Part shown: positions 14,983 through 21,466 of the stretch, one piece after another | How positions within the stretch are numbered: position 1 is the first letter of the stretch | Layout of the letters: every line of letters begins with the position of its first letter | Source: Amycolatopsis thailandensis | GTDB lineage: Bacteria > Actinomycetota > Actinomycetes > Mycobacteriales > Pseudonocardiaceae | NCBI RefSeq assembly: GCF_002234405.1 | Contig: NZ_NMQT01000133.1 | Location: forward strand, 1 to 48,831 | Direction: 5' to 3' | Length of the DNA: 48,831 bases | Translations under genes and position numbers: made by a program | Notes under the pieces: model-generated | Told to the model about the DNA's origin: nothing | Databases searched by the model: none | Seen by the model: the letters and a program-made list of their open reading frames with translations, nothing else

Positions 14983-16640
14983 TAGTTCTCCGGCGTGAGC
15001 TGTCCTTCGGTGAGCCCTGCCAAGCCTAGTCTCACCAGCTCCAGGCCCGATTCCGCCGCCTCGCGGAGGGCGTCCTCGAAGGCGGCGAGGCGGGTGAACG
15101 CCTCCCCGTGGGCACGCTGCGCTTCGATCGGCAGCCGCGGGATCCGGGTGCGCTTGAGATCGATCCTGGTCGAGGTGGTCGGCGCGAGCTGCCCGGCCGC
15201 ACGCAGGCAGCCGGCGAGGAACGCGGCGTCCAGCCGTTCGGGATCGGTGCGGTACTTCGACATCGTCGGCTCCGCCGCGAACGGTGCTCCATTGTGGACA
15301 TACGCGGGCACGGCGGGCGACGCGAGGACGTCCCCCGCCTCCACCGAGTCCGGCACCGTGAGGACACCGGACTTCAGCAGCTCGCCGATCGTGGTGAACG
15401 AAGGCTTCTCGCCGGACACCGCCAGCGGCGGCAGTTCCGGCCGGATCTTCTCGAACCGCCGCCGGACTTCGAGAAAGGCCTCGCCCGCGTGCTCGTCCCG
15501 CGCCTGATACCGGGCGGGGGAAAGGTCGATCTCCTCGTCGAGCAGGTCGATGATCCGGACCGCGCCCGGCACCTCGGCGCCGCGCAGATGGTCCCGCCAC
15601 TGTTCCTCCACAGTGGACGGATCGGCTAGCAGGAGCAACCGGGACGGCGGCCGCTCCCCGGGTTCCGGCCGCCGCAGCAGCCAGAGATCCGCGCCGCCGA
15701 CCGTCACCACCGCGCGCAAAGCACCGGCCCGCAACAGGTTCCCGCGGATCCGCCGCCCGGTCCGGCGGCCGGCGGCGGCGGGCGGCATGCGGATCGCGAC
15801 CAGCCCGCCGGGTTTCACGTGCGCGAGACAGTGCTGCACCCAGGCCAGTTCCGGTTCGCCGCGCGGCGGCTGACCGTACTCCCAGCGCGGGTCGCCGACG
15901 AGCTCGTCGTAACCCCATTCCCGTTCGTTGAACGGCGGATCGCAGACGACGGCGTCCGCGAGAAGCCCTTCGTAGGAGTCCATCGACAGGGCGTGCGCGC
16001 CGTACATCTCCATGTCCGCCCCGGCGAGCAGCAGCCGGTGCGCGGCGATGCACGAGGTCGCCGGGTCGTCGACCTGGCCGAGCAGCCGGGTGCCGCCGGA
16101 GGCGAGCAGCAGCGTCCCGAGCCCGCACGCGGGATCGAGGACGACACCGGGATCGGGACCGATGAGCCGGGACATCAGCGCGGCCACCGGTTCCGCGGTG
16201 ACGGAAAGCTGGCGGGAGTGCGCCTCGACGTAGCGATCACAGAGGAACTCCAGAGCCTCGCGCGCGCCCTGTTCCCCGGCGAAGCGGTCCAGCAGTTCGA
16301 GCAGCTCGGCGTCGTCGTACTGGGGCGAGAACGTCCACTCCTGGACACCTCGACGCGAAAGGAAGGCGGCCACCCGGCCGACCCGGTCGGCCAGCGACAG
16401 GTCGTCGCCGAGGTTCCGCAGCCGCTGCCAGACCCGGTCCCCGAGCGATATTTCGACCGGTTTCCCGCGCTCACGCAGCCAGTTTTCGACGGCGACCAGG
16501 GAAAAGAGGGGGCTCGACGCCGTCCCGCCGACGGGTGGCGGAAAATCTCCGTACCGTCGACGCCAGTTGCTCACGGCGGCGCGGCCGACGCGGGCGAACC
16601 GCGCGATGTCCGCCGCGCCGACGGTGGCTTGCTCCTCCAT
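14982..16640 (-). CDS. N6-adenine DNA methylase with N-terminal HTH and HsdS-like C-terminus
   Basis: A 552-residue SAM-dependent methyltransferase. An N-terminal winged helix-turn-helix (about 5-58: ARFARVGRAAVSNWRRRYGDFP, then SLVAVENWLRERGK) is followed by an HsdM-like helical region. Motif I is VLDPACGLGTLLLA (about 168-181) and the catalytic motif IV is DPPF (about 234-237), so activity on adenine N6 is likely. The C-terminal 200 residues resemble an HsdS half: ELLKSGVLTVP, KYRTDPERLDAAFLAGCLR and RIPRLPIEAQR (about 500-509), then a coiled coil. No restriction subunit is nearby. ATG 16640 follows a possible -10 (TACGAT, 16647-16652); a GTG one codon earlier is the alternative. The first gene of the methylase-kinase operon. 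Confidence 0.88.
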   Translation of the reverse strand: MEEQATVGAADIARFARVGRAAVSNWRRRYGDFPPPVGGTASSPLFSLVAVENWLRERGKPVEISLGDRVWQRLRNLGDDLSLADRVGRVAAFLSRRGVQEWTFSPQYDDAELLELLDRFAGEQGAREALEFLCDRYVEAHSRQLSVTAEPVAALMSRLIGPDPGVVLDPACGLGTLLLASGGTRLLGQVDDPATSCIAAHRLLLAGADMEMYGAHALSMDSYEGLLADAVVCDPPFNEREWGYDELVGDPRWEYGQPPRGEPELAWVQHCLAHVKPGGLVAIRMPPAAAGRRTGRRIRGNLLRAGALRAVVTVGGADLWLLRRPEPGERPPSRLLLLADPSTVEEQWRDHLRGAEVPGAVRIIDLLDEEIDLSPARYQARDEHAGEAFLEVRRRFEKIRPELPPLAVSGEKPSFTTIGELLKSGVLTVPDSVEAGDVLASPAVPAYVHNGAPFAAEPTMSKYRTDPERLDAAFLAGCLRAAGQLAPTTSTRIDLKRTRIPRLPIEAQRAHGEAFTRLAAFEDALREAAESGLELVRLGLAGLTEGQLTPEN

Positions 16641-16681
16641 CACGGCATCGTAACCGACAGCCGACCATTCCAGCCTTATGT

Positions 16682-16710
16682 TTGTGAACTCAGTACACAG
16701 CTGCTTTACT
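16682..16710 (+). promoter_or_regulatory. Probable sigma70-type promoter of the PP2C gene (leaderless)
   Basis: TTGTGA at 16682-16687, a 17-base spacer, then TTTACT at 16705-16710. The expected transcription start falls at or next to the ATG at 16718, which has no Shine-Dalgarno sequence, so the phosphatase is probably translated from a leaderless message. Confidence 0.55.
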
Positions 16711-16717
16711 GGGATCC

Positions 16718-17464
16718 ATGAGGTACACCCTTCGGTACGCCGCCGGCTCGGACATCGGGCAGCGTCGCCAGGTCAACCAGGACTCGGTCTACGCCAGCGC
16801 GAGGATGCTGGCGGTCGCCGACGGCATCGGCGGCCAGCCGCACGGCGAGGTCGCCAGCGCCGAGGCGGTGGGCGTCCTCTCCCGGCTCGACTCGGATCTC
16901 GGCGGGTTCGACCTCGCGGACGTCGACCTGTTCGAGGTGCTGAACGGTGGCCTGCGCGCCATCGACGACCGGCTGGCCGCGACGGCCGAAGAGCAGCCCG
17001 AGACGCGGGGAATGGGCACCACCCTGACAGCCCTGCTGTTCGACGGCGCGCAGTTCACGGCCGTCCACATCGGCGACTCCAAGGGGTACCTCCTGCGCGA
17101 CGGGACGCTTCAGCGCTTCACCCGCGACCACACCCTCGCGCAGGCCCTCGCCGACGACGGGCGCATCGACCCGTCAGAGGTCGAGGGACACCCTCGCGGC
17201 TCCCTGTTGATGAAGGCGCTGCTGAGCACCGGAAGCGGCGAAGCGGACATCTGGACCTTCGAGGCGGCCCCCGGAGACCGCCTTCTCCTGTGCTCGGATG
17301 GGTTAACGGCAACGGTTGTCGAAACCGTTATCAAGGACGTCCTTGGCGCCTTCCAAGATCCCGCCGAGACCGTCCCGAGGCTGATCGATCTGGCCAACGA
17401 GGGCGGCGGACCGGACAACATCACCTGCGTCGTCGCCGACGTCCTGCCTCCCGCGCGCGCCTGA
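16718..17464 (+). CDS. PP2C-family serine/threonine phosphatase
   Basis: Metal-dependent phosphatase of 248 residues that removes phosphate from Ser/Thr. Motifs in order: SDIGQRRQVNQDS (Asp22), VADGIGG (Asp35), GMGTTLTALLF, VHIGDSKGYLLRDG, DRLLLCSDGLT and GGPDNITCVV. This is the complete metal-binding set. It is divergent from the methylase-kinase operon across 77 bp and is the likely counter-enzyme of that kinase. There is no regulatory PAS, RsbW or transmembrane domain. A similar kinase/PP2C pairing occurs in PknB/PstP modules, but the usual cell-division neighbours are absent here. Confidence 0.94.
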   Translation: MRYTLRYAAGSDIGQRRQVNQDSVYASARMLAVADGIGGQPHGEVASAEAVGVLSRLDSDLGGFDLADVDLFEVLNGGLRAIDDRLAATAEEQPETRGMGTTLTALLFDGAQFTAVHIGDSKGYLLRDGTLQRFTRDHTLAQALADDGRIDPSEVEGHPRGSLLMKALLSTGSGEADIWTFEAAPGDRLLLCSDGLTATVVETVIKDVLGAFQDPAETVPRLIDLANEGGGPDNITCVVADVLPPARA

Positions 17465-17536
17465 CGGCTTCCAGCCGGAAAGCCAGGTCAGACCCGCCTT
17501 CGAAGGGGCGAAAGGGCATCCGGTAAAGTTCCCCAC

Positions 17537-17621
17537 GGAGGATTGGCCGAGCGGCCTAAGGCGCACGCTTGGAAAGCGTGTTGGGTTCACGCCCTCGCAG
17601 GTTCGAATCCTGTATCCTCCG
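17537..17621 (+). tRNA. tRNA-Ser (anticodon GGA)
   Basis: An 85-base gene with acceptor arm GGAGGAT/ATCCTCC, discriminator G at 17621, long variable arm as in class II tRNAs, T-arm GGTTCGAATCC and anticodon loop CTTGGAAAG. The anticodon GGA reads UCC/UCU serine codons. CCA is not encoded. Confidence 0.96.
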
Positions 17622-17628
17622 CCCTCGG

Positions 17629-17662
17629 CAAGGCCCCGGACGTTCCGACGTCCGGGGCCTTG
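17629..17662 (+). terminator. GC-rich hairpin after tRNA-Ser(GGA)
   Basis: Arms CAAGGCCCCGGACG (17629-17642) and CGTCCGGGGCCTTG (17649-17662) with a 6-base loop, followed by TTGATTACTT. A strong intrinsic-terminator-like stem that ends the tRNA transcript. Confidence 0.8.
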
Positions 17663-17686
17663 TTGATTACTTCGCAGGACCTTCAC

Positions 17687-17715
17687 TTAACAGAGTCAGA
17701 TGATCACGCTAAGTT
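17687..17715 (+). promoter_or_regulatory. Possible promoter of the small-helical-protein/FtsK operon
   Basis: TTAACA at 17687-17692, 17-base spacer, TAAGTT at 17710-17715, in an AT-richer island just after the tRNA terminator and 47 bp before the first ATG. The -10 match is modest. Confidence 0.4.
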
Positions 17716-17761
17716 TAGGTGTGGTCGTTCCAGCCCCCGACGTCCCAAGGAGTCCGCCAAA

Positions 17762-18022
17762 ATGGCCGGAGTCGAAGAGATCCGCGCTGGTATCGCGCTC
17801 GCGAACGAGAAGGCATCCGCGAGCATCGCCGCTCTTCAGCAGGCAGCGCAGTCTCTCGAAGAAGCCCAGCTTTCCCTGTCGCAGGCCACTCAGGGCAGCA
17901 CCCAGCACGAGGTGAGCCAGGCACACGGGCTTCTCGCCGAAGCCCTCCAGGGCATCACCGGGATGCAGAGCACCATCCAGGCCGGCATCTCGTCGGCCGA
18001 GTCGTACTCGACCCGCCTCTAG
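17762..18022 (+). CDS. Small helical protein A (WXG100-sized, no WXG motif)
   Basis: An 86-residue, almost entirely helical protein of unknown family. Two amphipathic helices (about 3-45 and 53-80, rich in Ala, Gln, Ser) are joined by ATQGSTQHE, giving a helical-hairpin outline like EsxA/EsxB. The tail reads AESYSTRL. Translation starts at ATG 17762 with AAGGAG upstream. It heads a tight block: 3 bp to protein B, 15 bp to the FtsK-like ATPase, then a coiled-coil gene. Size, order and the shared tail motif suggest a substrate or adaptor of the ATPase, by analogy with type VII secretion, but no Trp-X-Gly is present. Confidence 0.85.
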   Translation: MAGVEEIRAGIALANEKASASIAALQQAAQSLEEAQLSLSQATQGSTQHEVSQAHGLLAEALQGITGMQSTIQAGISSAESYSTRL

Positions 18023-18025
18023 AAC

Positions 18026-18271
18026 ATGTACCTCGAAGAACTGCACCAGCTGCTGACGGCCGTCCAGACCGGGCTCGCCGACGGACGCGCCCACGCCGAG
18101 CGGGCCAGAAGCCTGCTCGAAGAGTCCCGGCGCGCCATCGTGGAACCGCAGGCCCAAGCCGTGCCCTGGGTGCCGCCGCAGCTGGCACAGGCCGACGAGG
18201 GAATGGAAAACCTCCTGACGCGCCTCTCCGCCGCTGACGACCTGGTCAGCGGCTACCAATCCCGCCTCTGA
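18026..18271 (+). CDS. Small helical protein B (partner of A)
   Basis: An 81-residue helical protein: first helix about 2-38 (ELHQLLTAVQTGLADGRAHAERARSLL in outline), a Pro/Trp turn VPWVPPQ (about 46-52), second helix about 53-76, tail SGYQSRL. The final Y-X-[ST]-R-L matches that of protein A (YSTRL), so the two are probably paralogues or share a recognition tail. It begins 3 bp after the stop of A and ends 15 bp before the ATPase, so all are one operon. Function is not established. Confidence 0.83.
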   Translation: MYLEELHQLLTAVQTGLADGRAHAERARSLLEESRRAIVEPQAQAVPWVPPQLAQADEGMENLLTRLSAADDLVSGYQSRL

Positions 18272-18286
18272 GATCGGCGAGCCGGT

Positions 18287-21028
18287 ATGGGCAGCAAAGC
18301 GAGTGAACAGCGCAATCGCGTCGCCACGGCGCTGGAGCGGGTCCGCCACCAGATCGGGCTCGTCCTCGGCGCCGCCGCCGGCGCCCGCCAAGCCGCCGAA
18401 GCGGAACTGGCCAAGCTGGAACTCGAACAGCGCATAGTCCGGGTGGGGATGAACAACTCCACCTCGGAGCAGTACGCCGAATGGTCGCGGCATCCCGCCG
18501 CGAACGAGGTGTTCGGCCAGCTCCGCAGCACCCGCGGCCAGTTCTATTCGGACTGGGAAGCGGGTCCGAACGCGCTGCGCGAGCTCGTCGCGCGCAACGC
18601 TCCGGGTCCCGCCGGCCAGCAGCCGGGCAACTGGCTCGGCCGGGTCGGCGGCGACCCCGGCATCACCGCGCCGGGGCTGTGGCGCATCGGGTCGGCGACC
18701 GTGCCGGGCCAGGACGTCCAGCGCACGTTCGACGTCGCGACGCCCCTGCTCGACGAGTCGCATCTGTCCATCAAGTCGGCTCCGAAGACGCGGGCGACCG
18801 TCGACGGCATCGTGCAGAACCTGCTGATGCGGATCCTGAGCACGTTCGAGCCCGGCGCGGTGCGCGTCCATCTGTGGGACGTCGGGCAGCTGACCGCGAT
18901 CCTGCCGGACCTCTATCCGCTGAGCCGCACGAGCGCGCTCACCCTGTACGACCCGGGGCGGCTCGAAGACCTCCTCGACGAACTGGCCGGGCACATCCGC
19001 CGCATCCACGCGACCGGGATGCAGGCGGGGCACACGTCGCTGCGGGAGATCCGGCAGGCGACCGGTCAGCGCGTCGAACCGTTCCGCGTCGCGGTGCTCT
19101 ACGGCAACGGGGAGACCCTCGAACCGGAACGGGCCCGCGAGCTGAAACGGGTCGCCACCGGCGCGCTGGCGGCCGGGATCTGCCTGATCCTGATCGACGT
19201 GCCCACCATGCTGTCGACGTCGGTCGAATCGCTGAGCCTGCACGACGACAGGCACGCGGTCAGCAGCATGACCGGTCCGGACCTGATCGTCGACCTCGAT
19301 CCGCCGATGCCGTCCGGACAGGTCACCCGGGCCGCCGGGCGGATCGCCGAGGCGCTGATCGCCAAACAGGGCGGGCCCCGCGCGTTCGCCGACCTCCTGC
19401 CCACCGAATTGGGCAAGGAGAGCTCGGCGCGCGAGCTGCGGGCGCCGGTCGGGTTCTTCGAGGGCGAGGCGGTGGAGGTCGTCATCGGCGACGCCAGCCC
19501 GCACGTGCTCATCGGCGGGCCGAGCGGTTCGGGCAAGACGAACTTCCTGTACTCGCTGCTCGGCAGCTTCGCGGCGCGGTACTCGCCGGACGAGCTCGCG
19601 CTGTACCTGCTGGACTTCAAGGAAGGCGTGTCGTTCGCGGGCCTCGCGCCGGGGCGCCGGGACTCCAGCTGGCTGCCGCACGCCAAGCTCATCGGGGTCA
19701 ACGTCAACACCGACCGCGAGTTCGGCCTGGCGCTGCTGCGGTATCTCGCCGACGAGCTGCGGCGCCGGTCCGCCGCGGCGAAACTGCACGAGGTCACCAA
19801 CCTCGCGGACCTGCGCGAACAGGATCCCGGCGGGCACTGGCCGCGGATCGTCGCGGTGATCGACGAATTCCAGTACCTGTTCGCCGGGCGCGACGGCGTC
19901 ACGTCGACGGCGACGCAGCTGCTGGAGGACATCGCGCGGCGAGGCCGGTCTCAGGGCATCCACCTGGTGCTGGCGAGCCAGGACGTCGCCGGGATCGAGG
20001 CGTTCTGGGGCAAGCCCGCGGTGTTCGAGCAGTGCACGTTGCGGATCGCGATGCCGAAGGCGCGGCGCGTGCTGTCCGAGACCAACAACGCGGCCGTTTC
20101 GGCACCGAAGTGGCACGCGGTGATCAACCACGATTCCGGGGTGGCGCACGGGAATCAGCTGGCCCATGTGCCGGACGCGAGCAGCAAGGACGTCTTCAAC
20201 AAGCTGCAGCACCGGCTGTGGGAGCGGTACTCGGAGTCGTTCAAGCGGCCCCGGCTGTTCGACGGCGCGCATTCCCCGGTGCTGGAACAGTTCCCGGCGT
20301 TCACCGACCTGAAGCTGACGAGCAAGCCGCGCGCGCTGCTCGGTCAGTCCATCGACGTCGACGAGGCCGCCTGCGGGGTCGACCTGCCGAAGGCGCCGGG
20401 CCGGAACATCGCCGTGCTCGGCGCGGCCACGGCGGAGGCACTGTCCATCATGGACTCCGCCGCGCGGTCCCTGGCGAAACAGCACGCCGAAGGGGCCGTG
20501 GAGTTCGTGCTGTCGTGCCCCATCGAGGCGTCGATCCCGGCGGTGCAGGAACTGGCCGAGCGACTGCGGGCGGAGGGACACCACGCGGAACTGGTCGACG
20601 ATTTGCCGGGCCGGGTAATCGATATCGCGGAGAAGCTGTCCTCTTTGGACAAAGCGCAGGTGCTGCTGCTGTACGGCGTCGACGCTTCGATCCCCGCGCT
20701 GGAGGCCAAGGCGCCCGGACAGCTCAAGAGCGGTTTGGATCAGCTGCGCGTGCTGCTGAAGCAGGGGCCGGCGCACGGCGTCCACACCGTCGGCTGGTGG
20801 CGCAGCATCGCGCGGTTGAAGGACACGCTCGGTTTCGCGGGCACCGACGACATCGGGAGCTGGGCGGCCTTGGACGTCCAGGGCAACGAACTCTCGCCGT
20901 TCGCCGCCGGGCAGGTCGTGCACTGGTCACCGCGGCCTGGCCGCGCGCTGTTCTTCGACCGCACCACCCACGGCGCCCCCGAGGTGATCATCCCGTTCCA
21001 GCGTCCGGAAGGGCTTCTCGATGGATGA
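18287..21028 (+). CDS. FtsK/SpoIIIE-EccC-like ATPase with three tandem ATPase-like domains
   Basis: A 913-residue cytosolic pumping ATPase of the FtsK-HerA group. An N-terminal coiled coil (about 1-55) is followed by a first ATPase-like domain (about 140-390) whose P-loop position reads SAPKTRATVDG and lacks the Gly-Lys-Thr. The central domain (about 395-640) is complete: Walker A GGPSGSGKTNFL (about 410-421), LLDFKEG, Walker B IVAVIDEFQYLF (about 521-532) and sensor LVLASQD. A third domain (about 680-905) is degenerate (NIAVLGAATAEAL). Three domains with one active core resemble EccC/YukBA of type VII secretion, but there is no membrane anchor. It overlaps the next gene by 8 bp. The substrate could be DNA or the small helical proteins. 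Confidence 0.88.
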   Translation: MGSKASEQRNRVATALERVRHQIGLVLGAAAGARQAAEAELAKLELEQRIVRVGMNNSTSEQYAEWSRHPAANEVFGQLRSTRGQFYSDWEAGPNALRELVARNAPGPAGQQPGNWLGRVGGDPGITAPGLWRIGSATVPGQDVQRTFDVATPLLDESHLSIKSAPKTRATVDGIVQNLLMRILSTFEPGAVRVHLWDVGQLTAILPDLYPLSRTSALTLYDPGRLEDLLDELAGHIRRIHATGMQAGHTSLREIRQATGQRVEPFRVAVLYGNGETLEPERARELKRVATGALAAGICLILIDVPTMLSTSVESLSLHDDRHAVSSMTGPDLIVDLDPPMPSGQVTRAAGRIAEALIAKQGGPRAFADLLPTELGKESSARELRAPVGFFEGEAVEVVIGDASPHVLIGGPSGSGKTNFLYSLLGSFAARYSPDELALYLLDFKEGVSFAGLAPGRRDSSWLPHAKLIGVNVNTDREFGLALLRYLADELRRRSAAAKLHEVTNLADLREQDPGGHWPRIVAVIDEFQYLFAGRDGVTSTATQLLEDIARRGRSQGIHLVLASQDVAGIEAFWGKPAVFEQCTLRIAMPKARRVLSETNNAAVSAPKWHAVINHDSGVAHGNQLAHVPDASSKDVFNKLQHRLWERYSESFKRPRLFDGAHSPVLEQFPAFTDLKLTSKPRALLGQSIDVDEAACGVDLPKAPGRNIAVLGAATAEALSIMDSAARSLAKQHAEGAVEFVLSCPIEASIPAVQELAERLRAEGHHAELVDDLPGRVIDIAEKLSSLDKAQVLLLYGVDASIPALEAKAPGQLKSGLDQLRVLLKQGPAHGVHTVGWWRSIARLKDTLGFAGTDDIGSWAALDVQGNELSPFAAGQVVHWSPRPGRALFFDRTTHGAPEVIIPFQRPEGLLDG

Positions 21029-21392
21029 CGGCATCACCGCGGCCATGCGGTACAAGGAGATCGTCGGCCTCGCGCGCGCCTCGGCGGAGAACCTGCGGAG
21101 CTGGGAGGTCGCGCGCGCGGACGAACTGGAGGCCCGGCTCGCCGAGGCGCACCAGTCCGTCGCGGACGCGGCCGAGCGTGAGCAGCGCGCCGTCGACAGG
21201 GCGTCCCGCTGGTGGAAGATGGCTCAGCACAACGTCGAAGGCCTCACCTGGCTGCCGGAGGACGAAGAACCGCAGCCGGTGCCGACAGCTCGGGCCGGGT
21301 ACCTGGAGAAGTACCTGGAAGAGGTCAAGCCGAGCTACCAGGAGCTCGTGCAGGCCGTCCTCTCCCTGGGATGGCGCGCGAAACGCTCCTGA
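21021..21392 (+). CDS. Coiled-coil protein of the FtsK-like operon
   Basis: A 123-residue protein of unknown function. A long amphipathic helix (about 8-72, ELEARLAEAHQSVADAAERE in its centre) precedes a WWKMAQHNVEG segment and a C-terminal helical part (YLEKYLEEVKPSYQELVQAVLSLGW). It starts with ATG 21021 inside the end of the ATPase gene, so translation is coupled. It is the last gene of the operon, closed by the hairpin at 21407-21454. An accessory or scaffolding role is inferred from position only. Confidence 0.82.
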   Translation: MDDGITAAMRYKEIVGLARASAENLRSWEVARADELEARLAEAHQSVADAAEREQRAVDRASRWWKMAQHNVEGLTWLPEDEEPQPVPTARAGYLEKYLEEVKPSYQELVQAVLSLGWRAKRS

Positions 21393-21406
21393 CCCTGATG
21401 CATTTC

Positions 21407-21454
21407 GTCCTCTGGATGCGGTACTTGCGCGTGCAACTACCGCATCCAGAGGAC
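21407..21454. terminator. 17-bp-arm hairpin between convergent genes
   Basis: Arms 21407-21423 and 21438-21454 are perfectly complementary (core TCCTCTGGATGCGGTA); the 14-base loop contains a further TTGC/GCAA pairing. It separates the coiled-coil gene (+) from the nuclease gene (-) and probably terminates both. Confidence 0.8.
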
Positions 21455-21466
21455 TAATTGCGTGGG

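Noticed and set aside
14077..17464. Canonical Pgl or BREX system
   Set aside because: A kinase and a methylase are present but PglY, PglZ, BrxC and other hallmark genes are not, and the kinase is small and soluble, unlike PglW.
17696..20923. Very long open frame on the minus strand (over 1000 codons) opposite the FtsK-like gene
   Set aside because: It is the antisense shadow of a GC-rich gene; its translation is Arg/Gln/Val-rich low complexity without domains, while the plus strand has Walker motifs and ribosome sites.
17762..21392. Complete type VII (ESX) secretion locus
   Set aside because: No WXG motif, EccB, EccD, EccE or mycosin gene is present; only the ATPase and small proteins are reminiscent.
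17537..21460. Genomic island integrated at tRNA-Ser(GGA)
   Set aside because: No integrase is seen and I found no repeat of the tRNA 3' end downstream; base composition of the block equals its surroundings. A full repeat search could still change this.
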